Assembly: GCF_040396155.1 (NCBI RefSeq)
Contig: NZ_JBEBOY010000008.1
Location: 55,013-119,012, forward strand
Source: Tissierella praeacuta_A
GTDB taxonomy: Bacteria; Bacillota; Clostridia; Tissierellales; Tissierellaceae
Length of the DNA stretch: 64,000 nt
Direction of reading: 5' to 3'
Translations under genes and position numbers: made by a program
In this document: positions 16,994 to 25,209 of the stretch, in pieces
Layout: the number at the start of each line of letters is the position of its first letter
Numbering within the stretch: position 1 is the stretch's first letter
Notes under the pieces: model-generated
Told to the model about the DNA's origin: nothing
Seen by the model: only the letters and a program-made list of their open reading frames with translations
The model's database searches: none

Positions 16994-17044
16994 TAAAATA
17001 ACTAATCCGCAGAATATTTAATGTTTTGTGGATTAGTTATTTTA
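16994..17044 (+). terminator. Terminator after the PadR operon
   Basis: Eighteen-base arms 16994-17011 and 17027-17044 pair with a single G-U wobble (core ACTAATCCGCA / TGTGGATTAGT). Confidence 0.8.
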
Positions 17045-17169
17045 GGTAAACTACATTTCCTTGTGTAATTTCTAATAAAATCTGCAGAAAGACTAAGTAT
17101 AAATTCTATTTATATCATTTGCAACTAGTAATAGAGAATTTTAGGATATTTTTCTTTTAAAATTTAAAA

Positions 17170-17213
17170 TTTAACTATTTGTGCTACAAATATTTGTAGT
17201 AACTTTAGTTAAA
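17170..17213. repeat. Nested palindromes in the gap before the SASP gene
   Basis: The perfect 16-bp palindrome CTACAAATATTTGTAG (17184-17199) lies inside a second inverted repeat, TTTAACTA (17170-17177) with TAGTTAAA (17206-17213). The 542-base gap 16964-17505 is otherwise very AT-rich; apart from the upstream terminator I see no gene in it. The function is unknown; a regulator site or a remnant element are both possible. Confidence 0.4.
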
Positions 17214-17505
17214 TCAATAGTTCATACTTAGTTTTAATTCCATTTTTTAAAAAATGTTATAAATGTTTTAGTGTTTTTATTCGGAATATGTAGAATGTAT
17301 TTTTTTATTTTATTTTTAAATTTTTGTAAGTAATGTAGATATAGTTATTTAAATTATTGTATTGTAACTTATTATTGATATTCAAAATAAGTTTAATTAA
17401 TATAATAAAACTCAGCAAAACACTTTCATTAAATTACCTAGTATTTAAAATCATTAAAATATCCAAAATAATAAAGAATAAAACTTTGATGTAGAGGTGA
17501 GTATT

Positions 17506-17703
17506 TTGGCAAAAAATTCACTAAATCCTAATGATGCAAAGGCTTTGGAAGAGATGAAAATAGAGATGGCTAAAGAAATAGGCTTATCAGATAATCTCTC
17601 TAATCTAAATCCAGTGGAGAATATATTTACAGCTGGTACAGTAGGTGGAATGATGACTAAGAAATTAGTTGAGATGGGACAAAAGCAGCTTATAGATAAA
17701 TAA
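17506..17703 (+). CDS. Alpha/beta-type small acid-soluble spore protein
   Basis: The 65-residue product (MAKNSLNPNDAKALEEMKIE...) has the two signatures of DNA-binding SASPs: KxExAKExGL around residues 19-27, which includes the region cut by the germination protease (E-M-A-K-E here), and GTVGGMMTKKLVEMGQKQL near the C-terminus. The start is a TTG at 17506, placed six bases after AGAGGTGA; an in-frame GTG three codons upstream lies within that ribosome site. These proteins coat spore DNA and protect it from UV and heat, and serve as an amino acid store in germination. The gene is strong evidence for sporulation. Confidence 0.9.
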   Translation: MAKNSLNPNDAKALEEMKIEMAKEIGLSDNLSNLNPVENIFTAGTVGGMMTKKLVEMGQKQLIDK

Positions 17704-17761
17704 AAGACTATACTATATCTTAAACAAAAAACAAATTAATGAAAATAAGGAGATGTAAATT

Positions 17762-17995
17762 ATGAATGATAAACCAAAACCAGATGATAGAAGAGATAAT
17801 GTTGAAAAGATACAATTTAATATTGATAATACAATTAAAAATTATAATCTAGCAGAAGAAATGATTGCAAAAACAGATGATGAAAAAACAAAAAAAGCAT
17901 TAATGGAAAAAAATAAAAGGAGAGAACAATCTCTAAGTGGAATGAAAGAAGAAATTAAGGATGAAGCAATAGCAAGAGAGAATAATTATAAGTAA
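17762..17995 (+). CDS. tlp: Small acid-soluble spore protein Tlp
   Basis: This 77-residue, highly charged helical protein matches Tlp across its length: KPDDRRDNVEKIQFNI near the N-terminus, NLAEEMIA in the middle and the conserved ending KNKRREQSLSGMKEEIKDEA with ARENNY. Tlp is made in the forespore. It lies 58 bases after the SASP gene with its own AAGGAGATG ribosome site and ends at a bidirectional terminator shared with the convergent formate/nitrite channel gene. Confidence 0.95.
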   Translation: MNDKPKPDDRRDNVEKIQFNIDNTIKNYNLAEEMIAKTDDEKTKKALMEKNKRREQSLSGMKEEIKDEAIARENNYK

Positions 17996-18013
17996 ATAAA
18001 CTATGTACAAAAT

Positions 18014-18052
18014 AAAACCAAAGTGGACTTTAGTAAGTCCACTTTGGTTTTT
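18014..18052. terminator. Bidirectional terminator between tlp and the FNT gene
   Basis: Seventeen-base perfect arms, 18014-18030 and 18036-18052 (core CCAAAGTGGACTT), surround a five-base loop, with A-rich and T-rich flanks on either strand. Confidence 0.9.
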
Positions 18053-18057
18053 ATACA

Positions 18058-18840
18058 TTATTTATTTTTAGCAGGAAGAATATAAGCAATATAATAAGCA
18101 GTAGGTAAGACTAATCCGCCACCTACTATATTACCTAAGGTTACAGGAATTAAGTTTGAAAACCATATATTATTCCAAGTAATATTAAGCCCAGAGTATT
18201 TTGCTAAAGGTAAGAAAAACATATTTGCTACACTATGCTCATATCCAGACAAGACAAATAACATTATTGGAAACCATATAGTAAATATTCTAGAGATTAT
18301 ATCCTGTGCTGCTGCAGCTGTCCATACAGCAAGGCAAACTAATATATTACATAAGACTCCCCTTATAAATGCAACTTGAAAGCTTATAGAAGTCTTAGAA
18401 TTGCCGATACCAAATATAATATTTAGGATATCCTTATTTATTAATTGGGATTTATATATAAGATAAGCTAAAATTAAAGAACCTATAAAATTTCCTAAAT
18501 ATACTAAAGACCAATTCTTTAATAATCCTTTCATAGATATTTTTCTATCCATTAGAGCCATTGTCATTAAATTATTACCAGTAAAAAGTTCAGCACCAGA
18601 AAAAACAACTAACATTAAACCAACAGGAAAAATGGAACTGCCTAAAAACTTCATTAATCCTACATCTATATTACCTAAAGTTTGCATAATGACAATATCA
18701 CCAAAGGCTCCAAAGCCAATATAGATTCCAGCCATTATCCCAAGAATTATCAATCGAGTTACAGATAAACTTGCCTTTGTTTCAGCAGAGGCAATTGTAG
18801 CTCTTGCAACCTCTGATGGGGCAAGAAATCTTTTTTCCAT
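18058..18840 (-). CDS. Formate/nitrite transporter family channel
   Basis: This 260-residue protein has six membrane segments and the FNT signatures FSGAELFTGNNLMTMALMD (residues ~80-98) and SGYEHSVANMFFLPLA (with the conserved pore histidine) near residue 200. FNT channels are pentamers that move formate, nitrite, hydrosulfide or short monocarboxylates with protons. No formate or nitrite enzyme genes are close, so the substrate stays open; formate export or import would suit a fermentative anaerobe. A good ribosome site lies upstream of the ATG on the minus strand. Confidence 0.9.
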   Translation of the reverse strand: MEKRFLAPSEVARATIASAETKASLSVTRLIILGIMAGIYIGFGAFGDIVIMQTLGNIDVGLMKFLGSSIFPVGLMLVVFSGAELFTGNNLMTMALMDRKISMKGLLKNWSLVYLGNFIGSLILAYLIYKSQLINKDILNIIFGIGNSKTSISFQVAFIRGVLCNILVCLAVWTAAAAQDIISRIFTIWFPIMLFVLSGYEHSVANMFFLPLAKYSGLNITWNNIWFSNLIPVTLGNIVGGGLVLPTAYYIAYILPAKNK

Positions 18841-18934
18841 GTATATTACCCACTTTCTGTAATAATAAGAGCTGTTATATATAATATATTTCCACTAGGA
18901 TAGAAAATAATTCAAGAATAACAATTAAAAGATA

Positions 18935-18963
18935 TTGACCATTATGCAATATTGTTGTATAAT
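18935..18963 (+). promoter_or_regulatory. Promoter for the MATE gene
   Basis: TTGACC (18935-18940) and TATAAT (18958-18963) are 17 bp apart. The transcript would start near 18970, about 95 bases before the coding start. Confidence 0.7.
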
Positions 18964-19004
18964 TTGTTTTTGTGAATTTAATTAAATATATAATTCTAAT
19001 ATAT

Positions 19005-19040
19005 AAGCAGATGGGCGGCTTAATACCCATTTGCTTTTTT
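19005..19040 (+). promoter_or_regulatory. Candidate attenuator (leader terminator) upstream of the MATE gene
   Basis: AAGCAGATGGG (19005-19015) pairs with CCCATTTGCTT (19026-19036) with one wobble, followed by a run of T: a complete intrinsic terminator between promoter and gene. A 16-codon reading frame starts at ATG 19011 within the stem and ends at TGA 19059-19061, on the ribosome site of the MATE gene. This layout resembles translation-controlled attenuators of antibiotic pump genes, but the small frame has no clear ribosome site. Confidence 0.5.
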
Positions 19041-19066
19041 GTGTTAAAAATAGGAGGGTGACGTAA

Positions 19067-20446
19067 ATGAAAAGGACATTTAAAGACAAGGAATTTTTTC
19101 TTGCAATTCTTACATTAGTTATACCAATAACTTTACAGAATCTAATTAGTTCATCATTAAATATGGTTGACAATCTAATGATAGGTCGACTAGGAGAGAG
19201 TTCAATTGCAGCTGTTGGTTTAGTTAATCAATATTTTTTTGTATTTATGTTGTGTTTATCAGGAGTTAATGCAGGGGCGGGTATATTTATGTCCCAATTT
19301 TGGGGTAAAAAAGATATTTTAAATATAAAGAAAATGCTAGGGCTAGACATGATTTTAAGTCTTATAGTTTCAGTTCTATTTTTTATTCCAGTATTATTAT
19401 TTCCTAGAGAAATAATAAAAATATTTACCAAAGATACTGAAGTAATAAACCTAGGAGTTCAGTATATAAGAATTATTTCAGCAACCTTTGTACTTACTAG
19501 TATTACTCAAGTTTATTCAACAGTATTAAGATGTATAGGAATAGCAAATTTACCAATGTTCGGAAGTTTAATAGGTGTGTTAACAAATGGTTTTTTAAAT
19601 TATGCTTTTATATTCGGTCATTTTGGATCTCCTGCAATGGGAGTAGCAGGAGCGGCTTTAGCTACAACTATAGCTAGATTAGTAGAGATGGTATTTATAA
19701 TTATTTGCGCATATAAATCTAATTCTATTGTTTCTGGAAAAATAAAGGATATTATGGGATTTGATGGTGAGTTTGTTAAGATGTATTTTAAAACATCTTC
19801 TTCAGTAATAATTAATGAATTAGTATGGTCCATAGGACTATCTGTATATTCAATAATATATGGCAAAATAGGCATTCGTGAAGTTGCTAGTATGCAAATA
19901 GCAAGTACTATTAATAATCTGTTTATGGTATTTTCTGTAGGACTTGCTAATGCAGCTGCAATTATGATAGGAAATCAGATAGGGGCAGGTAAAGAGAAAC
20001 TTGCAATTGATTATGCCATAAAGTTAAGTATACTTGCTCCAGTTGTAGGACTGATAACGGGTATGTCATTGTGGATTGCATCTCCTGCAGTTGTAGGATT
20101 ATTTAAGATTAATAAGGACACATTAGATATTACAATTACAGTACTTAAAATTATGGCATGCTTTGCACCCCTTAGATTTTTCAATGTACTTATGATTGTA
20201 GGTGTATTTAGAGGAGGAGGAGATACTATTTATTCTATGTTAGTTCAGCTGGGAACTATATGGTTCTTTGCAATTCCAGCAGGATTTATGGCTGCAATGT
20301 ATTTTAAGTTATCATTAGAAATAGTATTTTTTGTAATCTCCTTAGAGGAGGTAGTAAAAATATTCTTTGAAGCTAGACGATTTCATTCTAAAAAATGGAT
20401 AAAAAATGTTGTAGAAGAGTTAGATAGATTTAGTCAAGCTGCATAA
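19067..20446 (+). CDS. MATE-family efflux transporter
   Basis: The 459-residue protein has twelve predicted membrane segments in two related halves of the MatE domain (for example PITLQNLISSSLNMVDNLMIGRLGE near residue 20 and the second half beginning near residue 240). MATE proteins export drugs and cationic metabolites in exchange for sodium ions or protons. The start is preceded by GGAGGGTGA. The promoter is separated from the gene by a leader with a complete intrinsic terminator, so expression may be inducible. The gene is monocistronic and converges on a small hypothetical gene whose end it overlaps by 17 bases. Confidence 0.92.
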   Translation: MKRTFKDKEFFLAILTLVIPITLQNLISSSLNMVDNLMIGRLGESSIAAVGLVNQYFFVFMLCLSGVNAGAGIFMSQFWGKKDILNIKKMLGLDMILSLIVSVLFFIPVLLFPREIIKIFTKDTEVINLGVQYIRIISATFVLTSITQVYSTVLRCIGIANLPMFGSLIGVLTNGFLNYAFIFGHFGSPAMGVAGAALATTIARLVEMVFIIICAYKSNSIVSGKIKDIMGFDGEFVKMYFKTSSSVIINELVWSIGLSVYSIIYGKIGIREVASMQIASTINNLFMVFSVGLANAAAIMIGNQIGAGKEKLAIDYAIKLSILAPVVGLITGMSLWIASPAVVGLFKINKDTLDITITVLKIMACFAPLRFFNVLMIVGVFRGGGDTIYSMLVQLGTIWFFAIPAGFMAAMYFKLSLEIVFFVISLEEVVKIFFEARRFHSKKWIKNVVEELDRFSQAA

Positions 20447-20642
20447 ATAAAAACTCCTTTTTGGAAATAATCGAACCAGGATTAAGGCCAAAGAGGAGTA
20501 AGGAACCCATGCCACTAACCATAGGACTAGAAGCAGCCAAAGAAGAATTTCCTTCACCTAAATTGTCTGAGCCAGAGTTTAAAATTAGTTGAGATAAATT
20601 AGGTGCTGCGCTTATTTCACCAAAATAGACCTTTAATGTCAT
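20430..20642 (-). CDS. Small protein of unknown function
   Basis: I do not recognise this 70-residue frame. In favour of a real gene are a strong ribosome site (GGAGGGAAAG, minus strand) seven bases before the ATG at 20642 and a separate upstream region. The product is rich in Ser, Gly, Leu and Asn, starts MTLKVYFGEISAAPNL and has a low-complexity centre (LGEGNSSLAASSPMVSGMGS) then SLLLFGLNPGS. There is no clear membrane anchor or signal peptide. Its last 17 bases overlap the end of the MATE gene on the other strand. Confidence 0.4.
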   Translation of the reverse strand: MTLKVYFGEISAAPNLSQLILNSGSDNLGEGNSSLAASSPMVSGMGSLLLFGLNPGSIISKKEFLFMQLD

Positions 20643-20799
20643 TTCTTTCCCTCCAATATAATTATAGTATATATACTTTTTCACAAAAACTTATTATTAT
20701 AAGAGTTAAAAATTTCTATAAGAACAAAAAATGAGCTATAAATATACAGTGTATATTATATTGTTATTCTGTATAAAATAGCTTAGAGGTGATAAATCT

Positions 20800-21057
20800 A
20801 TGAAGAAAATTGGTATAGAAAAAGGATTGACAAATGTAGCAGATTACTTAACCAGTGAAGGTTATTCAATAGAAGTATTAAGCGAATCCATAGATAATAA
20901 TATTCCAAAGTTAAGTAGTTTTGATGCTATTGTAACAGCAGGATATAATACGGATATGTTAGGAATCAGTGATACAGAAACTAAGGAACCAATAGTAAAT
21001 GCAAAAGGATTAACTCCTCAGGAAGTAAAAGATAGACTTGAACAACAATTGCACTAG
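20800..21057 (+). CDS. YkuS/UPF0180 family protein
   Basis: This 85-residue protein matches the YkuS family: KKIGIEKGLTNVADYLTSEGY at the start, FDAIVTAGYNTDMLGISDTE in the middle and an NAKGLTPQEVKDRLE ending. The function of the family is unknown. An AGAGGTGAT ribosome site precedes the ATG and a terminator follows, so it is transcribed alone. Confidence 0.85.
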   Translation: MKKIGIEKGLTNVADYLTSEGYSIEVLSESIDNNIPKLSSFDAIVTAGYNTDMLGISDTETKEPIVNAKGLTPQEVKDRLEQQLH

Positions 21058-21070
21058 ATTTCTAATAAAT

Positions 21071-21115
21071 AAGCCTGTATAGCATATAATATCTATGCAG
21101 GCTATTTGTTATATC
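21071..21115 (+). terminator. Terminator after the ykuS-like gene
   Basis: AAGCCTG with TATAG on the left pairs with CTAT and GCAGGCT on the right across an AT loop, and a T-containing tail follows. Confidence 0.65.
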
Positions 21116-21240
21116 TTAATTCTATTATTATACATATTTATATGAATTATAATTAGATATAAATTATACTATAATTGTTTAATAAGATTTTTAATAGGGT
21201 AATTTTAAAATAGTACAATAAAATAATAGGAGGTAATAGT

Positions 21241-21582
21241 ATGACTCAGTATCATGAACCTGTAGAAAAATTAGACGAGAAAGCTTTAAATATATCTAGA
21301 GCTTTAAACAGTCTAAAGGAAGAGGTTGAGGCTGTAGATTGGTATAATCAGAGGGTAGTTGCTTCAAACGACCAAGAATTAAAAAACATAATGGCTCACA
21401 ATAGAGATGAAGAGATTGAGCATGCTTGTATGATTTTAGAATGGTTGAGAAGAAATATGGATAAATGGGATGAAGAACTTAAAACATACTTATTTACAGA
21501 AGGGCCTATTTCACATTTAGAGGAACAGGTCACGGAAGCATTTAAAGGTGAACCAAATCTAAATATTGGAGATTTAAAATAG
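21241..21582 (+). CDS. Encapsulated ferritin-like protein (encapsulin cargo)
   Basis: This 113-residue protein matches the EncFtn family. By alignment with the Rhodospirillum rubrum protein, the ferroxidase ligands are E28, E58 and H61, with E27, E30, W34 and Y35 in the conserved EEVEAVDWYNQR segment and E58-x-x-H61 in DEEIEHACMILEWLRR. The C-terminal tail ends in NLNIGDLK, a good match to the short targeting peptide (L-x-I/V-G-x-L-K/R) that binds inside the encapsulin shell. EncFtn forms an annular decamer that oxidises Fe(II) for storage in the shell. It lies 13 bases before the shell gene and is co-transcribed. Confidence 0.9.
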   Translation: MTQYHEPVEKLDEKALNISRALNSLKEEVEAVDWYNQRVVASNDQELKNIMAHNRDEEIEHACMILEWLRRNMDKWDEELKTYLFTEGPISHLEEQVTEAFKGEPNLNIGDLK

Positions 21583-21595
21583 GAGGGTGATATTG

Positions 21596-22384
21596 ATGTT
21601 ATATAGAGAATTAGCACCTATATCTAATGAAGCTTGGAATGAAATAGATGAAAAGGCAAAAGAAGTATTAAAATCTTATTTGTCAGCTAGAAAAGTAGTA
21701 AAAGTAGTTGGACCAAAGGGATTAGACTATAATGTAGTTACAGAAGGAAGATTAACTAATATTGAAGAGGCAGAAGGCGTTTCTTATGGCAGATATAAGG
21801 TTCTTCCTTTAACAGAGCTAAGGGTTGAATTTGAAATGAAAAGATGGGAATTAGACAATATTTCAAGGGGAGCTAAGGATATTGACTATGAACCCTTAGA
21901 GAAAGCTATGAAAGGCATTGCTCTGTTTGAAGAAAACGCTATATATAATGGATTAGAAAGTAATTCAATTAAGGGAATAAAAAATTCAGTTGAACTTCAA
22001 GAAATATCATTAGGGAAAGAACCTACAGCCATAATGGAGGCAATAGCTAAGGGATTAGTTGAATTGAGAAAGTCCTATGTAGAAGGACCTTTTACATTAG
22101 TAGTAAATGAAGAAGCATATAAAAGAATTATAGCTAAAGAAACAGCATATCCATTAGATGAGAGAATTGAAAAATTAATTGGAGGAAAGATTGTATTTAA
22201 TCATGTAATTGATGGAGCATATTTATTACCATATAATCATGATGACCTAGAGCTTACAATTGGTAGAGATTTCTCAATAGGATATCAAACCCATAACAAT
22301 GAAACTGTAAGATTCTTTGTTATGGAATCATTTACTTTTAGAGTATTAGATCCATCTATAATAGTTAAATATAATCTAAAGTAA
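21596..22384 (+). CDS. Encapsulin nanocompartment shell protein (family 1)
   Basis: This 262-residue protein matches family 1 encapsulins (older names linocin M18 or maritimacin): LYRELAPISNEAWNEIDEKAKEVLKSYLSARK at the N-terminus (split here at the conserved WNEID), GRYKVLPLTELRVEF, LFEENAIYNG and a C-terminal RFFVMESFTFRVLDPSIIV. It has the HK97 phage-capsid fold and self-assembles into a hollow shell. The start at 21596 is chosen for its spacing from AGGAGGGTGA. The paired ferritin-like cargo gene shows that this is an iron-storage or oxidative-stress compartment. Confidence 0.95.
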   Translation: MLYRELAPISNEAWNEIDEKAKEVLKSYLSARKVVKVVGPKGLDYNVVTEGRLTNIEEAEGVSYGRYKVLPLTELRVEFEMKRWELDNISRGAKDIDYEPLEKAMKGIALFEENAIYNGLESNSIKGIKNSVELQEISLGKEPTAIMEAIAKGLVELRKSYVEGPFTLVVNEEAYKRIIAKETAYPLDERIEKLIGGKIVFNHVIDGAYLLPYNHDDLELTIGRDFSIGYQTHNNETVRFFVMESFTFRVLDPSIIVKYNLK

Positions 22385-22459
22385 CATAGATAAATTCAAG
22401 TGTATATTTACTTGGGCTTGTTTAGATATATGTATAATGATTTATGATGAAATAAAATC

Positions 22460-22491
22460 AATCCCATCTCTAATATTTTAGAGATGGGATT
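22460..22491. terminator. Bidirectional terminator between encapsulin and YfcC genes
   Basis: The 14-base arms AATCCCATCTCTAA (22460-22473) and TTAGAGATGGGATT (22478-22491) are exact reverse complements, with A/T-rich flanks on both sides. Confidence 0.88.
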
Positions 22492-22535
22492 AAAATTATA
22501 TTTATATAATATAAAGCAGTGAATAAGGATTTAAT

Positions 22536-23945
22536 TTAGAAAGGACCAAAACCAATAGTTTGTGCTATTATAAGAAATATTGCTGCTTCTATGGTCCAAA
22601 TAATAAGTAGGGGCATGAAAAACTTTACCCATTTTTTCCAAGGAACTCCGGCATTTGCAATACATGCCATAAAGTATCCAGATGATGGATATACAATATT
22701 TGAAAAACCATCACCAAACTGATAAGCTAAAACAGCTGTTTGTCTTGTAACCCCTACAACATCTGCCAAAGGAGCAAGAATTGGGAAGAGAATTACAGCC
22801 TTGCCTGAACCAGATGGTATAAGGAAATTCATTATAGTTACTACAAATAATATACCTATGGCTACGAATATTCCAGGGATGTTACCTAGCATATTTGCAA
22901 AGAAATGCACTATAGTATCGCTTATATTGGCTTGTCTCATAACTACTGAGATACCTCTTGCAATACCTATAATAATTCCTCCCATTAGCATATCCCCGCA
23001 ACCTTTTAATAAATTATCACATACTTCATTTCCTGAAAATCCGCCTATAAGACCAGAAACTACACCGATTGTAATAAACATACCACTCATTTCAAACATA
23101 TCCCATTTAAAAGCGATTACTCCAACTAATGTTACGATTAAAAGTATGATTGCTGAAATTCCCGCATATTTTTGTTTAGTGGTAAATTCTAATTGTTTAC
23201 CATCGGATTTGTTTCCGTATAATTCTCTTTTTTCAATATCCTCTTCATATACATAACTTTTTGTTATATTATTTTGAACTTTTTTAGCATATTTGATTGT
23301 ATAGATAACACCAATTACTAAAGTAACTGCATAAGTTATTACTCTAAATTGCCATCCGGAATAAAGAGGAAGTCCACTTATTTTTTGTCCAATTGCAATA
23401 GTAAATGGATTAGTAAGTGCTGCTGAAAAACCTGCGGCTGATCCGCATAAAGCAATTGCACAGGCAGTCATAGAGTCAAAACCTAACCTAATCATTAATG
23501 GAAGTATAATAGGTACATATACAAGAGTCATTTCATTAACTCCTATAAAAGCATCACTTAATGAAAATATAAACATTAGAAGTGGAATTATCAAAATGCT
23601 TTTATTGGAGAATTTATTTGCTAACTTTTCAATAGCTACAGGAATTACACCTATGGCTTGAAGTACCGCTACTGCTGCACCAACACAAAGTGTAAGTATT
23701 ATAATATCTCCAGATTCTACGAATCCTCTTGGTACAGCACTTAAAAGTCCCATTAATGTAACAGGTGTTTTTTCTAGAATAGCAAATGAATCTGGATTAA
23801 CAACATCTCTGCCATCCATTTGAATTCTTTCATATTCTCCTGCTGGTACAACATAACTAAGTAGGGACATAGCAACTATGAATACGAAAAGAATAATAAA
23901 GGTATGAGGCATTTTTAATTCTTTTCTCTCATTTTTATTTTTCAT
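22536..23945 (-). CDS. YfcC/DcuC-family anaerobic carrier
   Basis: The 469-residue protein has about twelve membrane segments and matches the YfcC family (C4-dicarboxylate anaerobic carrier superfamily): MPHTFIILFVFIVAMSLLSYVVPAGEYER at the start and MNFLIPSGSGKAVILFPILAPLAD in the C-terminal half (each quoted from the family signature). Members take up dicarboxylates or basic amino acids. Here it is the last gene of a dpaL-ygeY operon, so the cargo is probably 2,3-diaminopropionate, a related amino acid or a dipeptide. It lies 39 bases downstream of ygeY. Confidence 0.82.
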   Translation of the reverse strand: MKNKNERKELKMPHTFIILFVFIVAMSLLSYVVPAGEYERIQMDGRDVVNPDSFAILEKTPVTLMGLLSAVPRGFVESGDIIILTLCVGAAVAVLQAIGVIPVAIEKLANKFSNKSILIIPLLMFIFSLSDAFIGVNEMTLVYVPIILPLMIRLGFDSMTACAIALCGSAAGFSAALTNPFTIAIGQKISGLPLYSGWQFRVITYAVTLVIGVIYTIKYAKKVQNNITKSYVYEEDIEKRELYGNKSDGKQLEFTTKQKYAGISAIILLIVTLVGVIAFKWDMFEMSGMFITIGVVSGLIGGFSGNEVCDNLLKGCGDMLMGGIIIGIARGISVVMRQANISDTIVHFFANMLGNIPGIFVAIGILFVVTIMNFLIPSGSGKAVILFPILAPLADVVGVTRQTAVLAYQFGDGFSNIVYPSSGYFMACIANAGVPWKKWVKFFMPLLIIWTIEAAIFLIIAQTIGFGPF

Positions 23946-23984
23946 CTATATATTCCCCTTCACAATTGATTTTTATTGATTTTA

Positions 23985-25178
23985 TTATTTACAGTATAGA
24001 GTAGGTATTCCTGCATATACAGCAGCACATTTAACTAAATCAGCCTTCCAAGTCTTTTCATTAGGAGCGTGAGCCTCTGCTTCTTTTCCAGGTCCGAATC
24101 CTATACAAGGTATTCCATATCGACCCATTATTGAAACTCCGTTTGTTGAGAATGTCCATTTATCTACAACAGGAGTTCCATACATTCCCTCAAAGGATTC
24201 TACTAATGCTTTAGTAGCAGCATGATCTTCTGGAATTACCCAAGTAGGGAAATAACAATCTGTAGGATATACAAGTCCAGTGAAGCTAGGACGATCATAT
24301 TTATACATAGTAACTTCAGCATTGTATTTCTTTACAAATGGTAATTGGCGAATTTCTTCTAATGCCATTTCATATGTTTCTCCGTCAGTTAAACGACGGT
24401 CTATAGAAATTGCACACATATCAGATACTGCACAACGTGATGGAGATGTGAAGAAGATTTCTGAAACTGCTAAAGTACCTTTTCCTAAGAAAGGATCATA
24501 ATGTAATTTATCATTGAGTTCTCTTACTTCCTGAAGTATATCTGACATTTTATAAATAGCATTTTCACCACGTTCTGGAGCAGAACCATGACAAGATACT
24601 CCTTTAACCTCAACACGGATTTCCATACGACCTCTTTGTCCTCTGTATATATTTCCGTCTGTAGGTTCAGTAATGACTACGAACTCAGGTTTTACTTTAT
24701 CTTCATTGATGATATATTGCCAGCATAAGCCATCACAATCTTCTTCTTGTACTGTACCTGTTACTAATACAGTATATTTATCACTTAATAGATCTAAATC
24801 TTTCATTATTCTTGCACCATATACAGCAGATACAATGCCTCCGAGTTGATCAGACGTTCCACGACCACCTATTTCGGTATCTGTTTCATATCCTTCATAT
24901 GGATCGAAAGTCCAATTTGATAATTCTCCAATACCTACTGTGTCTATATGAGCATCATAAGCAATTAATTTTTCTCCATTGCCCATATATCCTAATACAT
25001 TACCCATAGGGTCGATTTCTACTTTGTTGAATCCTAGTTTTTTCATTTCTTCCGCAATACGGTTTATTACTTTTTCTTCATTACAGCTTTCTCCAGGAAT
25101 AGCTACTAAGTCTCTTAAAAACTTAGTCATATCTTTCTCATATTTAGCTGCTGTTAATTTAATGTTACTAAAATTCAT
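23985..25178 (-). CDS. ygeY: M20-family hydrolase, YgeY type
   Basis: This 397-residue metallohydrolase matches YgeY, named in genomes as a selenium-metabolism-linked M20 hydrolase. Visible zinc-site motifs are AYDAHIDTVGIG (H and D, residue ~77), GRGTSDQLGG, GTVQEEDCDG (the two catalytic glutamates), TEPT and the C-terminal EAHAPNE (last ligand). It presumably cleaves an amide or peptide bond in a small amino acid derivative. It lies between dpaL and the YfcC carrier, as ygeX and ygeY are adjacent in E. coli, and it has an AGGAGGAGAT ribosome site. Confidence 0.9.
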   Translation of the reverse strand: MNFSNIKLTAAKYEKDMTKFLRDLVAIPGESCNEEKVINRIAEEMKKLGFNKVEIDPMGNVLGYMGNGEKLIAYDAHIDTVGIGELSNWTFDPYEGYETDTEIGGRGTSDQLGGIVSAVYGARIMKDLDLLSDKYTVLVTGTVQEEDCDGLCWQYIINEDKVKPEFVVITEPTDGNIYRGQRGRMEIRVEVKGVSCHGSAPERGENAIYKMSDILQEVRELNDKLHYDPFLGKGTLAVSEIFFTSPSRCAVSDMCAISIDRRLTDGETYEMALEEIRQLPFVKKYNAEVTMYKYDRPSFTGLVYPTDCYFPTWVIPEDHAATKALVESFEGMYGTPVVDKWTFSTNGVSIMGRYGIPCIGFGPGKEAEAHAPNEKTWKADLVKCAAVYAGIPTLYCK

Positions 25179-25209
25179 TTGATCTCCTCCTATATTTTAA
25201 AAGTGATTT

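Noticed and set aside
17400..17500. Sigma-G promoter upstream of the SASP gene
   Set aside because: No pair of -35 and -10 elements at proper spacing was convincing in this AT-rich stretch.
22389..22429. Possible third copy of the MITE ends downstream of encapsulin
   Set aside because: Only short, gapped similarity to the ends of the element; no block of more than about 8 bases is shared, so I do not count it.
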